Of a stretch of DNA of 39,527 bases, positions 1 through 5,906 are shown in pieces (the stretch's first letter is position 1; each line of letters starts with the position of its first letter). This stretch comes from Prevotella sp. (lineage in GTDB: Bacteria > Bacteroidota > Bacteroidia > Bacteroidales > Bacteroidaceae). The DNA is taken from positions 1 through 39,527 of the forward strand of contig JAFYZV010000141.1 in the NCBI GenBank assembly GCA_017548525.1, given 5' to 3'. The notes under the pieces are model-generated. The model was not told the origin of the DNA. It worked only from the letters and a program-made list of their open reading frames with translations, and did no database searches. The position numbers and the translations under genes are program-made.

Positions 1-60
1 AATTGTGACTTGGAGCACGGAAAGATTAGGATTGGGCGTATGTGCGCCTTGATTTCTTAA
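1..60 (+). CDS. possible 3' end of an upstream gene (fragment)
   Basis: Frame 1 is open from the first base to a TAA at 58-60 and would encode the last 19 residues of a protein, ending RIGRMCALIS. It is too short to identify. A weak GC stem (GCCC 68-71 with GGGC 78-81) follows and could belong to its transcript end. The other two forward frames are closed or less plausible. The only support is an open frame ending just before an intergenic stretch and promoter. Confidence 0.25.
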   Translation, partial: NCDLEHGKIRIGRMCALIS

Positions 61-131
61 GCAAAAGGCCCAACTCGGGGCAATTTGTCACATTTTTATC
101 TCGGCTGGCTTATAAATCCCAGATTTTTATC

Positions 132-139
132 TAAATTTG
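132..139 (+). promoter_or_regulatory. Bacteroidota -7 element for the KilA-N gene
   Basis: TAAATTTG matches the Bacteroidota -7 consensus TAnnTTTG. It lies 27 bases before the ATG at 166, leaving a leader of about 20 bases. No good -33 TTTG was seen at the expected 19-21 bp spacing. If this promoter is used, the in-frame TTG at 85 would lie upstream of the transcript, which supports the ATG at 166 as the start. Confidence 0.5.
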
Positions 140-165
140 CACAAACACAAATAATTGTACTACTT

Positions 166-978
166 ATGGCAAAGATAATTGTCCAAAATACAGAGATAAC
201 GGTCTTGTCGCATAAAGACAAGGACTATATATCACTCACAGACATGGCTAATGGCAGGCAAAGCGAAAGCCGTGCTGCCGACATCATCAAAAATTGGATA
301 CGCACCAGATACACGATAGAGTTTCTTGGGACATGGGAGATGATTCATAACCCGAATTTTAAAGTGGTCGAATTTGACCACTTTAGGATGCAAGCAGGTT
401 TACCGAATTTTGTCATGAGCGTGAGTGAATGGATTGAGAAGACGAATGCCATTGGTATCATTGTCAAGAAAGGCCGATATGGCGGTACCTATGCCTTTAA
501 GGATATTGCTTTCGAGTTTGGTACGGCTATCAGTGTTACCTTCAAACTCTACTTGATTGAAGAATTCCAGAGGCTAAAGGAGGAAGAACAAAAGCAATTG
601 GGGTGGACGGCTAAACGCGAACTCTCAAAAATTAACTACCGCATTCACACTGATGCCATCAAATGCCACCTGATACCAGTAGAAATCACCGCTGCTCAAG
701 CAAGCATCATCTATGCTGAGGAAGCCGACGTTTTGAATGTGGCTATGTTTGGAATGACAGCCAAACAATGGCGCGAAGCCAATCCAAACTTGAAAGGCAA
801 TATCCGTGACTATGCCACCATCAATGAATTGATATGCCTGTCGAACATGGAGAACATCAATGCCGTACTTATCAACGAAGGAGTGACACAGAGAGAAAGA
901 CTTGTGAAGCTCAACCAGATTGCAATTCAGCAGATGCAGGTATTAGAAAGTAATAGCAGTCGGAATCTTATAAAATAA
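166..978 (+). CDS. KilA-N domain protein
   Basis: A 270-residue cytoplasmic protein with an N-terminal KilA-N domain (roughly residues 5-120; it contains YISLTDMANG and a GRYGGTYAFKDIAFEFG stretch). This DNA-binding fold is found in phage, large DNA virus and bacterial proteins. The C-terminal 150 residues have no recognised motif. The frame is open to a TTG at 85, but the ATG at 166 gives MAKIIVQNTEITV, the expected N-terminus of this Bacteroidota family, and lies just downstream of a TAAATTTG promoter. The next gene begins 36 bp after the stop on the same strand, so the two are probably co-transcribed. Stand-alone KilA-N proteins are common in Bacteroidales accessory regions. Their role is not known, and a link to phage or defence is inference. 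Confidence 0.85.
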   Translation: MAKIIVQNTEITVLSHKDKDYISLTDMANGRQSESRAADIIKNWIRTRYTIEFLGTWEMIHNPNFKVVEFDHFRMQAGLPNFVMSVSEWIEKTNAIGIIVKKGRYGGTYAFKDIAFEFGTAISVTFKLYLIEEFQRLKEEEQKQLGWTAKRELSKINYRIHTDAIKCHLIPVEITAAQASIIYAEEADVLNVAMFGMTAKQWREANPNLKGNIRDYATINELICLSNMENINAVLINEGVTQRERLVKLNQIAIQQMQVLESNSSRNLIK

Positions 979-1014
979 GGACTATTTCCCTTACAAATTT
1001 GATAAAAGGAATTT

Positions 1015-1629
1015 ATGAAAAAGTATATCTTAATAGTTATCATACTGCTGGTGGCTGCATCTATTGTTCTTGGTTTGTATTGGATGGTATTCCACGAGGG
1101 GTTCTCATATAATTCTGCTGACTGGGGAAATTTTGGGAGCTATTTTAATGGGCTTTTGATGCCAATCCTCACTTTTGTTAACATCATTGTATTTGTTAGT
1201 ATATCGATGAAGCTTTCAGCTCTGGATGACAAAAGAGCAGAAAAGGAAGTCGAAGGGCAAAAGAATTTGATGCTAATGCAATTCCGCAAAAAGGAAATAG
1301 ATAATTTTGAAAGAGTACTGAATGAAGCGCTCATCCCTTCCTTGCAGTTTGTTATTAGTAAAGAAGTTTTAGCACGCCCTATAGTCCTTGCTGATATGTA
1401 TCTTCATTCTTTCTTGAAATCAAAACTTAGTTTATTTAATTTAACTGAAGATAGTGAAACAACTCAGTCTGTATCTAAACTAAAGTGTAAACTTAGCAAT
1501 TATCACACGAAATTTGTGAGTGACGAGAAGTTTGTGAGAGATGACATAATGGGGTTGTTAGAATTAAAATCTTCTATCATCAGTAATTTGCAAAAGATAA
1601 CCATAGAAGATTTTGGCAAGGAGGCGTAA
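1015..1629 (+). CDS. two-TM membrane protein, putative AbiC-like N-terminus
   Basis: A 204-residue membrane protein. Residues 4-28 form one TM helix and residues 43-68 a second; a WGNFGSYFNGLLMPILTF motif lies between and into the second. That arrangement (TM, W-x-x-FG-x-x-x-x-G-x-x-x-PIL, TM, charged coiled region) is what I associate with putative phage abortive infection proteins of the putAbiC type. The remaining ~135 residues are charged and helical (DDKRAEKEVEGQKN onward), probably cytosolic. The full family domain is not evident and the protein is short. It follows the KilA-N gene by 36 bp, with a purine-rich AAAAGGA before the ATG, and ends at a strong inverted repeat. Function is unknown; an effector role in defence is a guess from the N-terminal module. 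Confidence 0.65.
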   Translation: MKKYILIVIILLVAASIVLGLYWMVFHEGFSYNSADWGNFGSYFNGLLMPILTFVNIIVFVSISMKLSALDDKRAEKEVEGQKNLMLMQFRKKEIDNFERVLNEALIPSLQFVISKEVLARPIVLADMYLHSFLKSKLSLFNLTEDSETTQSVSKLKCKLSNYHTKFVSDEKFVRDDIMGLLELKSSIISNLQKITIEDFGKEA

Positions 1630-1658
1630 GACTTACCATTGGTTTCCGATGATTTTTA

Positions 1659-1700
1659 CTGCAAATTAGAATGTAACTAATCGTACCCCCTAATTTGCAG
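1659..1700 (+). terminator. strong hairpin after the two-TM gene
   Basis: A perfect 11-bp inverted repeat, CTGCAAATTAG (1659-1669) and CTAATTTGCAG (1690-1700), with a 20-base loop, starts 30 bp after the stop codon. A short AATTTAACC tract follows rather than a clean U-run, so it may be a weak intrinsic terminator or an mRNA-stabilising hairpin. From 1701 to 2004 I see no gene and no further structured element. Confidence 0.5.
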
Positions 1701-2004
1701 CAATTTAACCATTTTCTATAGATTATTTAAAGCTTTTTTCTTTATCTTTGTCTTCTATTTCAAAAGCCTCTTTTCCCAAGTTCACACATTTAACCAGTAT
1801 CAAGTCATATAATGTTGATGCTTACCATGTTTCAGAGACAAAAAGCCACAGTATTACTTTGTCTTAATTGCTAATGAGATTGAAATGCTTGCCGTCAATG
1901 TATTCATATCTTCATTATCATCCGATGAACTACATTTTTCAGGACAACGCCGTAATCATAACAACAGCCAAGATTAATAAGTATTTATTCATAATCACTA
2001 TTTG

Positions 2005-2574
2005 TTAGAATGTGTAACCTATTGACAATTCAATCTCATTACATGAAGTGTTTTCTTTTCCGCTATTGCTATAATGGGCGTTTATGCCAGTTGTAGCATT
2101 GGAAATATAAAACCAGTCGTGTTCAAACTTCTGGTACTTGTAGCCAATCTGCAAATTGATTGCTCCTTTACTCAATGGAAAAGACACACCAAAAGCAGGT
2201 AAAATAAACAAACCTGGATTATTGATATTTGATGATAGGGCAAGAGTATAGCCAGCATCCAAGTTGAGATAAGGTGCTATTCCTTCATCATTAAACTTAT
2301 ACTGAAAGTCTGCAAAGAAGGGCATAAGTGTAGCAGCATCCCTACTATCTCCAGTGCTGGATTCAAAGTATAAAATATCTGCTCCACCAATACCTACACC
2401 TATACCAGCCTTGACGCTTTTGGTGAATGCATAATCGCCGATGAGGTTGGCTCCATAAAACTTGTTTTTGTACTTGTCCATGCCCAAATCGAAATAGGCT
2501 TGAATTGTTGGCGAAAACTGTGCAAAACTCATAGTTGGTATGAGCAACACATAAAGTAATAGTTTTTTCTTCAT
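2005..2574 (-). CDS. small outer-membrane beta-barrel protein
   Basis: A 189-residue protein with a signal peptide (MKKKLLLYVLLIPTMSFAQ, cleavage after FAQ). The rest alternates aromatic and polar residues in amphipathic strands (for example AGIGVGIGG, IAPYLNLDAGYTLAL, AINLQIGYKYQKF, EIELSIGYTF). It ends in Phe, the signature recognised by the BAM machinery. The size fits an 8-stranded barrel of the OmpW/OMP_b-brl type. It starts 25 bp after the DUF4468 gene on the same strand, so the two are likely one transcript. No substrate or partner can be read from sequence. Confidence 0.75.
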   Translation of the reverse strand: MKKKLLLYVLLIPTMSFAQFSPTIQAYFDLGMDKYKNKFYGANLIGDYAFTKSVKAGIGVGIGGADILYFESSTGDSRDAATLMPFFADFQYKFNDEGIAPYLNLDAGYTLALSSNINNPGLFILPAFGVSFPLSKGAINLQIGYKYQKFEHDWFYISNATTGINAHYSNSGKENTSCNEIELSIGYTF

Positions 2575-2599
2575 AATTTTATTTTATTTGAGGTGATTA

Positions 2600-3160
2600 T
2601 TACCAATTTTCATCTTCAGGATTACCATATAGGATGTATGTCAGAATGTCATTCAAATATTTCTCTACTATGGGAACTTTCCTAGCATCATCTTTAATAA
2701 GTTTTGTTAGCACAAAATTGTTTGGATAGAATGATGCGTGTTGCAAAGTTCTGACTCCCATACGGATTCTACCACCAATAATATCTGGCGCATTAACTCT
2801 AATCTTGCCATCTTTGAAGTTGAACTCAAATCTGTAGAAGAAATCAAACCATTCTCTAACTCTACTTTTAGTTTCAACAAGTTCATTTACTTGTGCATTT
2901 ACAATAATGGCACTATCCTCAACAATCTTTTCAGTTACTTTTTCAGGCGACTTATACAATTTTGCTAAACGACAAAGAATGTCGTTGTAGAGGTCATGCG
3001 CTTTTTTACCTGCAAATGGTATTACATAGTAGTTTGTTCCAGTTTCTGTCTTAAAGACCCCATTGTCGTTAACTTTGAAGATAATGGAATCATTTCTTGT
3101 TTGCGCTGTTACTTCAAGTGACAGCATCCATGCAAATACAAAATAAAGTAATTTTTTCAT
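2600..3160 (-). CDS. DUF4468-like exported protein
   Basis: A 186-residue protein with a signal peptide (MKKLLYFVFAWMLSLEVTAQ). The mature region has the pattern of Bacteroidota DUF4468 proteins: an early KKAHDLYNDILCRLAKLY helix, then 'IIVNAQVNE', then a strand pair 'FFYRFEFNFKDGKIRVNAPDI'. These are periplasmic or surface proteins of unknown function. It heads a two-gene unit with the barrel gene 25 bp downstream. No TAnnTTTG promoter lies within the 60 bp before the ATG. The nearest minus-strand promoter is at 3403-3410, beyond a structured RNA with a terminator, so expression may depend on read-through. Confidence 0.65.
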   Translation of the reverse strand: MKKLLYFVFAWMLSLEVTAQTRNDSIIFKVNDNGVFKTETGTNYYVIPFAGKKAHDLYNDILCRLAKLYKSPEKVTEKIVEDSAIIVNAQVNELVETKSRVREWFDFFYRFEFNFKDGKIRVNAPDIIGGRIRMGVRTLQHASFYPNNFVLTKLIKDDARKVPIVEKYLNDILTYILYGNPEDENW

Positions 3161-3212
3161 TTTGATCTTATTTTAAGTTTGTAACTATTCTACAATTGCA
3201 TCCACCTACAAC

Positions 3213-3396
3213 AAAAAAATGCGCAGAACATCTCTACGCATCCTCAGAGTTCACCACAAACTCTACAACTTTGATAGAAACGTCTGCGCTAAGCGCACAC
3301 GCTCTAAAGTTGTAATATGTGGCTCCTTATGTCGAGGTGGTGATTCGAGGATGCAGAGCCTATTAAGTTTTGCACTCCTTTCAGAATGCGGTTGCT
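3213..3396 (-). ncRNA. structured RNA candidate with intrinsic terminator
   Basis: Read on the minus strand, a transcript from the TATTTTTG box (3403-3410) would carry nested complementarities, given here in plus-strand coordinates. They are a 5' hairpin (3372-3377/3384-3389), closing helix P1 GCATCCTC 3238-3245 with GAGGATGC 3347-3354, CACCAC 3252-3257 with GTGGTG 3337-3342, TACAACTTT 3264-3272 with its complement 3306-3314, and an apical stem 3281-3289/3293-3301 (8 of 9 paired, loop TAA). It ends in a terminator stem (3220-3227/3233-3240, one mismatch) followed by seven U. The terminator shares bases 3238-3240 with P1. AGAGTT 3246-3251 and AACTCT 3259-3264 can also form a hairpin whose loop is the CACCAC strand. 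It resembles no riboswitch I know; it may be a free sRNA or an attenuator of the DUF4468 gene. Confidence 0.6.
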
Positions 3397-3402
3397 AAAT
3401 TA

Positions 3403-3410
3403 CAAAAATA
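3403..3410 (-). promoter_or_regulatory. -7 element for the structured RNA
   Basis: The plus strand reads CAAAAATA, giving TATTTTTG on the minus strand, a full match to TAnnTTTG. Transcription would begin near 3396 and run into the structured element. No TTTG -33 box was found at the usual spacing. From 3425 to 3594 the sequence is AT-rich, with one small hairpin (GGCA 3482-3485, TGCC 3490-3493) and no gene. Confidence 0.4.
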
Positions 3411-3594
3411 ATACGAATTTGGAGACTGTTTTTTGAAAAAATGTTTATTAAGTATTTCATTTTTTTATTGTTTAGCAAAAAAGGCATAGATGCCATTATC
3501 TTAATAAACAAGACATACCCGTAAATCATTTTTTCGTAATATACAATTATTCAATCAGATAGCAGCTAAATGGGTGTTGACTATTAGATAGACA

Positions 3595-3624
3595 AAAAAG
3601 CCTACCATCATGGTAAACCTTTTT
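3595..3624. terminator. bidirectional intrinsic terminator
   Basis: AAAAAG (3595-3600) pairs with CTTTTT (3619-3624) and TACC (3603-3606) with GGTA (3612-3615), around an ATCAT loop. On the minus strand it lies ~58 bp beyond the GH43 stop and reads into a U-run, so it probably ends the purL-chrA-GH43 transcript. Confidence 0.6.
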
Positions 3625-3682
3625 CTGTAAAGATACTCATTTCATGAAAAGGGAGCATTGGCAGACGTGAATTAAACGCCTT

Positions 3683-4771
3683 TTAATACAGTTCAGGCCA
3701 TCCGTCGGGTGTCCAGTTGATTTCCCTCTGCAAGAGTATGGCTTGCCCGTGTAGGGGTATGCTATAAGCGTGGCAGATGAAGATGTCTTTGCCTTCTAAG
3801 TAGTATGCTGCGCAATGCCCTGCCGCCTCAAACTGTTGTTTGTCGCCTTCGAGGATGAGTGTTCCCCCACCCTTTCGCATGTCATTGCCGTCGTGGTCGC
3901 GGTAAGGTCCGCTTACCTTCTTGCTACGTCCCACCACCACACGGTAGTTGCTTTTCTCACCCCTACAACAGTAGTCCCAGCTGGCGAAGAGATAGTACCA
4001 CCCATCGTGCTTGAAAATGAAAGGTGCCTCAATAGCATTCACGCCCGCATATTTCGAGGTGGGGTTTTCCAGTGCGGGCATCTTGCTCCCATAGCGTCGA
4101 GCGATAGTCTTGGGCTTCGCGCCACGGGTGACGTGCATGGACGTGTCGAGCCTGACGAGCTGTATGCCGTCCCAGAAGGAGCCGAAAGTGAGCCACGGCT
4201 GGTCTTTGTCGTCGATGACGATGTTGGGGTCTATGGCGTTATAATGGTCATCGGCATTGCTCTTGACGACGCATCCCCTGTCTTCCCATTTCGGATTGGC
4301 GAGCGACGGAGTTGTCATCAGACCAATGGCGGAGGTGTTCTTACCAAAGGTGGAGCAAGAATACATCATCCACCATTTGCCATGCCAATAGATGATGTCG
4401 GGAGCCCAAACATGGTCGCGGAATCCTGGCACCGCCGCTTGCGTCCATGCGGGGATGGTGTCCATCGCACCTTGTGGATGAAATGTCCATGACTTTCTGT
4501 CGGTGGAGGTCATCCTCTGTATCTTCCTTCCCGTGGAAAACATATAATACGTACCATCCTCGAATGCCATCACGGGGTCGTGGACGAAGACGGGGCGGTC
4601 AGGTGATTCTCGGGGAGATTCTCGGGGAGTTACAGGGAGTTCAGGAGCTACAAGGAGTTCAGACATTAGCTTTTCCATTGGAGGAGTATTGTCTGAACTA
4701 CTGGACTCCTGAACTCCTTGAACTCCAAAACTAATAAAGCAGCAGTAAACCAGCAAACGCCGCATAGCCAA
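3683..4771 (-). CDS. secreted GH43 arabinan endo-1,5-alpha-L-arabinosidase-like enzyme
   Basis: A 362-residue secreted five-bladed propeller of glycoside hydrolase family 43. The three expected acidic residues are present: D65 in FVHDPVM (base), D181 in NAIDPNIV (pKa modulator) and E248 in NAIEAPF (acid). The HVWAPDI, GSFWDGIQL and SWDYCCRG motifs point to arabinan endo-1,5-alpha-L-arabinosidases. The N-terminus (MAMRRLLVYCCFISFGVQGVQ) looks like a signal peptide, followed by a low-complexity S/E/P linker to residue ~58. The start overlaps the end of the upstream chrA gene by 41 bp, and the linker DNA is made of ~8-bp and 12-bp repeats (see repeat at 4636). The catalytic family is secure; the precise substrate is inferred. 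Confidence 0.85.
   Translation of the reverse strand: MAMRRLLVYCCFISFGVQGVQESSSSDNTPPMEKLMSELLVAPELPVTPRESPRESPDRPVFVHDPVMAFEDGTYYMFSTGRKIQRMTSTDRKSWTFHPQGAMDTIPAWTQAAVPGFRDHVWAPDIIYWHGKWWMMYSCSTFGKNTSAIGLMTTPSLANPKWEDRGCVVKSNADDHYNAIDPNIVIDDKDQPWLTFGSFWDGIQLVRLDTSMHVTRGAKPKTIARRYGSKMPALENPTSKYAGVNAIEAPFIFKHDGWYYLFASWDYCCRGEKSNYRVVVGRSKKVSGPYRDHDGNDMRKGGGTLILEGDKQQFEAAGHCAAYYLEGKDIFICHAYSIPLHGQAILLQREINWTPDGWPELY
4636..4727. repeat. period-8 inverted repeat inside the GH43 N-terminus
   Basis: GGAGTTCAGGAG (4636-4647) is the exact complement of 4706-4717, and CAAGGAGTTCAG (4651-4662) of 4709-4720. On the minus strand 4693-4727 reads as four units of 8-9 bases of the type AGTTCAGG. A separate 12-bp tandem (ATTCTCGGGGAG twice) lies at ~4607-4630. 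Together they encode residues ~15-55 of the GH43 protein (signal-peptide end and linker). The pattern resembles the heptamer elements elsewhere in the window. Confidence 0.7.
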
Positions 4772-5306
4772 TCATCCTGATGGGGTTGATCTTCATGAAC
4801 ATAGTTCCGACGAAAGTGGCGAGGAAGATGAAGACGCTGATGCAGAACTTCCAAGGTTCTTGCGTCCATGAGTAGAAGTTGTCGCTATTCATCAAGAGCA
4901 AAGTAGCTGCCGCAAGCAATCCCACCACAGCGGGGCGCAATCCCTCAAACACGCTTTGCACGATGGGCGAGTTGACATGCTTGAGGAACATCTTGCTGAT
5001 GAGGATCATCAGGATAAGCGAGGGCAAGACGAGGGCAAACGTGGCGACGACGGAGCCGAGGACAGCCATCATGCCCGAATAGCCCGCATGTTGCGCGGCG
5101 GCATATCCGCAATAGGTGGCGGAATTGATGCCGATGGGTCCAGGGGTCATCTGCGACACGGCGACGATGTTGGTAAACTCTGCCGACGTGAGCCATTGAT
5201 GATGTACGACCGTCTCCGTCTGTATGAGCGACAACATGCCATAGCCGCCGCCGAATCCGAAGAGTCCTATCTCAAAGAAAGTGATGAAAAGGTAAATGAA
5301 AATCAT
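4731..5306 (-). CDS. chrA: chromate transporter family protein, half-size (second of pair)
   Basis: A 191-residue integral membrane protein of the CHR (ChrA) family. It has the family signature near the N-terminus (GLFGFGGGYGMLSLIQ), then SQMTPGPIGINSATYCGY, and four to five hydrophobic helices to the C-terminus (FAGLLLLY). In many Bacteroidota the transporter is made of two short homologous proteins from adjacent genes, and its homologue starts 4 bp upstream on the same strand. Members export chromate or related anions; the real substrate here is unknown. The last 41 bp overlap the start of the GH43 gene. Confidence 0.85.
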   Translation of the reverse strand: MIFIYLFITFFEIGLFGFGGGYGMLSLIQTETVVHHQWLTSAEFTNIVAVSQMTPGPIGINSATYCGYAAAQHAGYSGMMAVLGSVVATFALVLPSLILMILISKMFLKHVNSPIVQSVFEGLRPAVVGLLAAATLLLMNSDNFYSWTQEPWKFCISVFIFLATFVGTMFMKINPIRMIGYAAFAGLLLLY

Positions 5307-5310
5307 GTCG

Positions 5311-5853
5311 TCAGTCTTTTAGGAAAACACCATATAGATAACCACCTAACCCTGCGGCGATAATAATAAAGATGGGATTGACATGCAACGCCCAAATGAG
5401 AAGTGCCGAGATAATAGGAATCCAGCAGTTTGCCAAGGAGATATGCGCACTCTTGGCAAGCGTAAACGTGGGAACGGCAATCAATGCCACCACAGCGGGA
5501 CGTATGCCGTTAAACATAGCGGCAACCCACGGCATGTCAATAAACCGATGCAGCACCATGGCGATGAGCAGGATGATGAGGAAGGAGGGCAATGCCGTGC
5601 CGAGAGCCGAGCAGACGGCTCCTGGTTCCTTGCGCATCTTGTAGCCGATGAACGTGCTGATATTGATAGCGAACACGCCTGGGCAACTCTGCGCGATGGC
5701 TATGAGGTCGAGGAACTCCTCCTTGTCAATCCATTTCTTTTTGTCTACCACCTCCGATTGGATGATGGGAATCATAGCATAGCCGCCGCCGAGGGTGAAT
5801 GCGCCAATCTTGAAAAAGGTCTTGAACGAAGACCAGTAAAAACTACTCATCAT
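5311..5853 (-). CDS. chrA: chromate transporter family protein, half-size (first of pair)
   Basis: A 180-residue CHR-family half-transporter. It begins MMSSFYWSSFKTFFKIGAF and carries the TLGGGYAMIPIIQ signature, then AIAQSCPGVFAINISTFIGY, the same internal order as its partner 4 bp downstream. Hydrophobic segments cover most of residues 70-175. The pair probably forms a heterodimer in the inner membrane. Its start codon (5851-5853 on the complement) is the first unit of a heptamer repeat that extends into the upstream purL stop region, and there is only 37 bp between the genes, so it is likely co-transcribed with purL. Confidence 0.85.
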   Translation of the reverse strand: MMSSFYWSSFKTFFKIGAFTLGGGYAMIPIIQSEVVDKKKWIDKEEFLDLIAIAQSCPGVFAINISTFIGYKMRKEPGAVCSALGTALPSFLIILLIAMVLHRFIDMPWVAAMFNGIRPAVVALIAVPTFTLAKSAHISLANCWIPIISALLIWALHVNPIFIIIAAGLGGYLYGVFLKD

Positions 5854-5906
5854 TAAACATTAAAGATTAAACATTAAACAATCTTTCATCTTATATCTTT
5901 AATCTC
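5851..5906. repeat. heptamer-phased element between purL and chrA
   Basis: Eight consecutive 7-mers in strict phase: CATTAAA, CATTAAA, GATTAAA, CATTAAA, CAATCTT, TCATCTT, ATATCTT, TAATCTC. The first half is ATTAAA-type and the second ATCTT-type, so GATTAAAG-like and CTTTAATC-like segments can pair. The array starts on the chrA start codon and runs through the purL stop codon into the last five purL codons (MRLKI). Confidence 0.75.

Noticed and set aside
85-165. N-terminal extension of the KilA-N protein from TTG 85
   Set aside because: It overlaps a TAAATTTG promoter and gives an unrelated hydrophobic leader; ATG 166 matches the family start.
3213-3396. known riboswitch or tRNA
   Set aside because: No TPP, cobalamin, SAM, FMN or preQ1 conserved core was recognised, and there is no acceptor/CCA or T-loop pattern.
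3815-4492. long plus-strand open frame opposite GH43
   Set aside because: It is antisense to a clear GH43 gene with intact catalytic motifs; the frame has no domain, no start signal and biased composition.
4731-5853. chrA broken by a frameshift into two pieces
   Set aside because: The two proteins are homologous to each other, each with its own GGGY signature and start, which is the known short-chain paired form of the CHR family.
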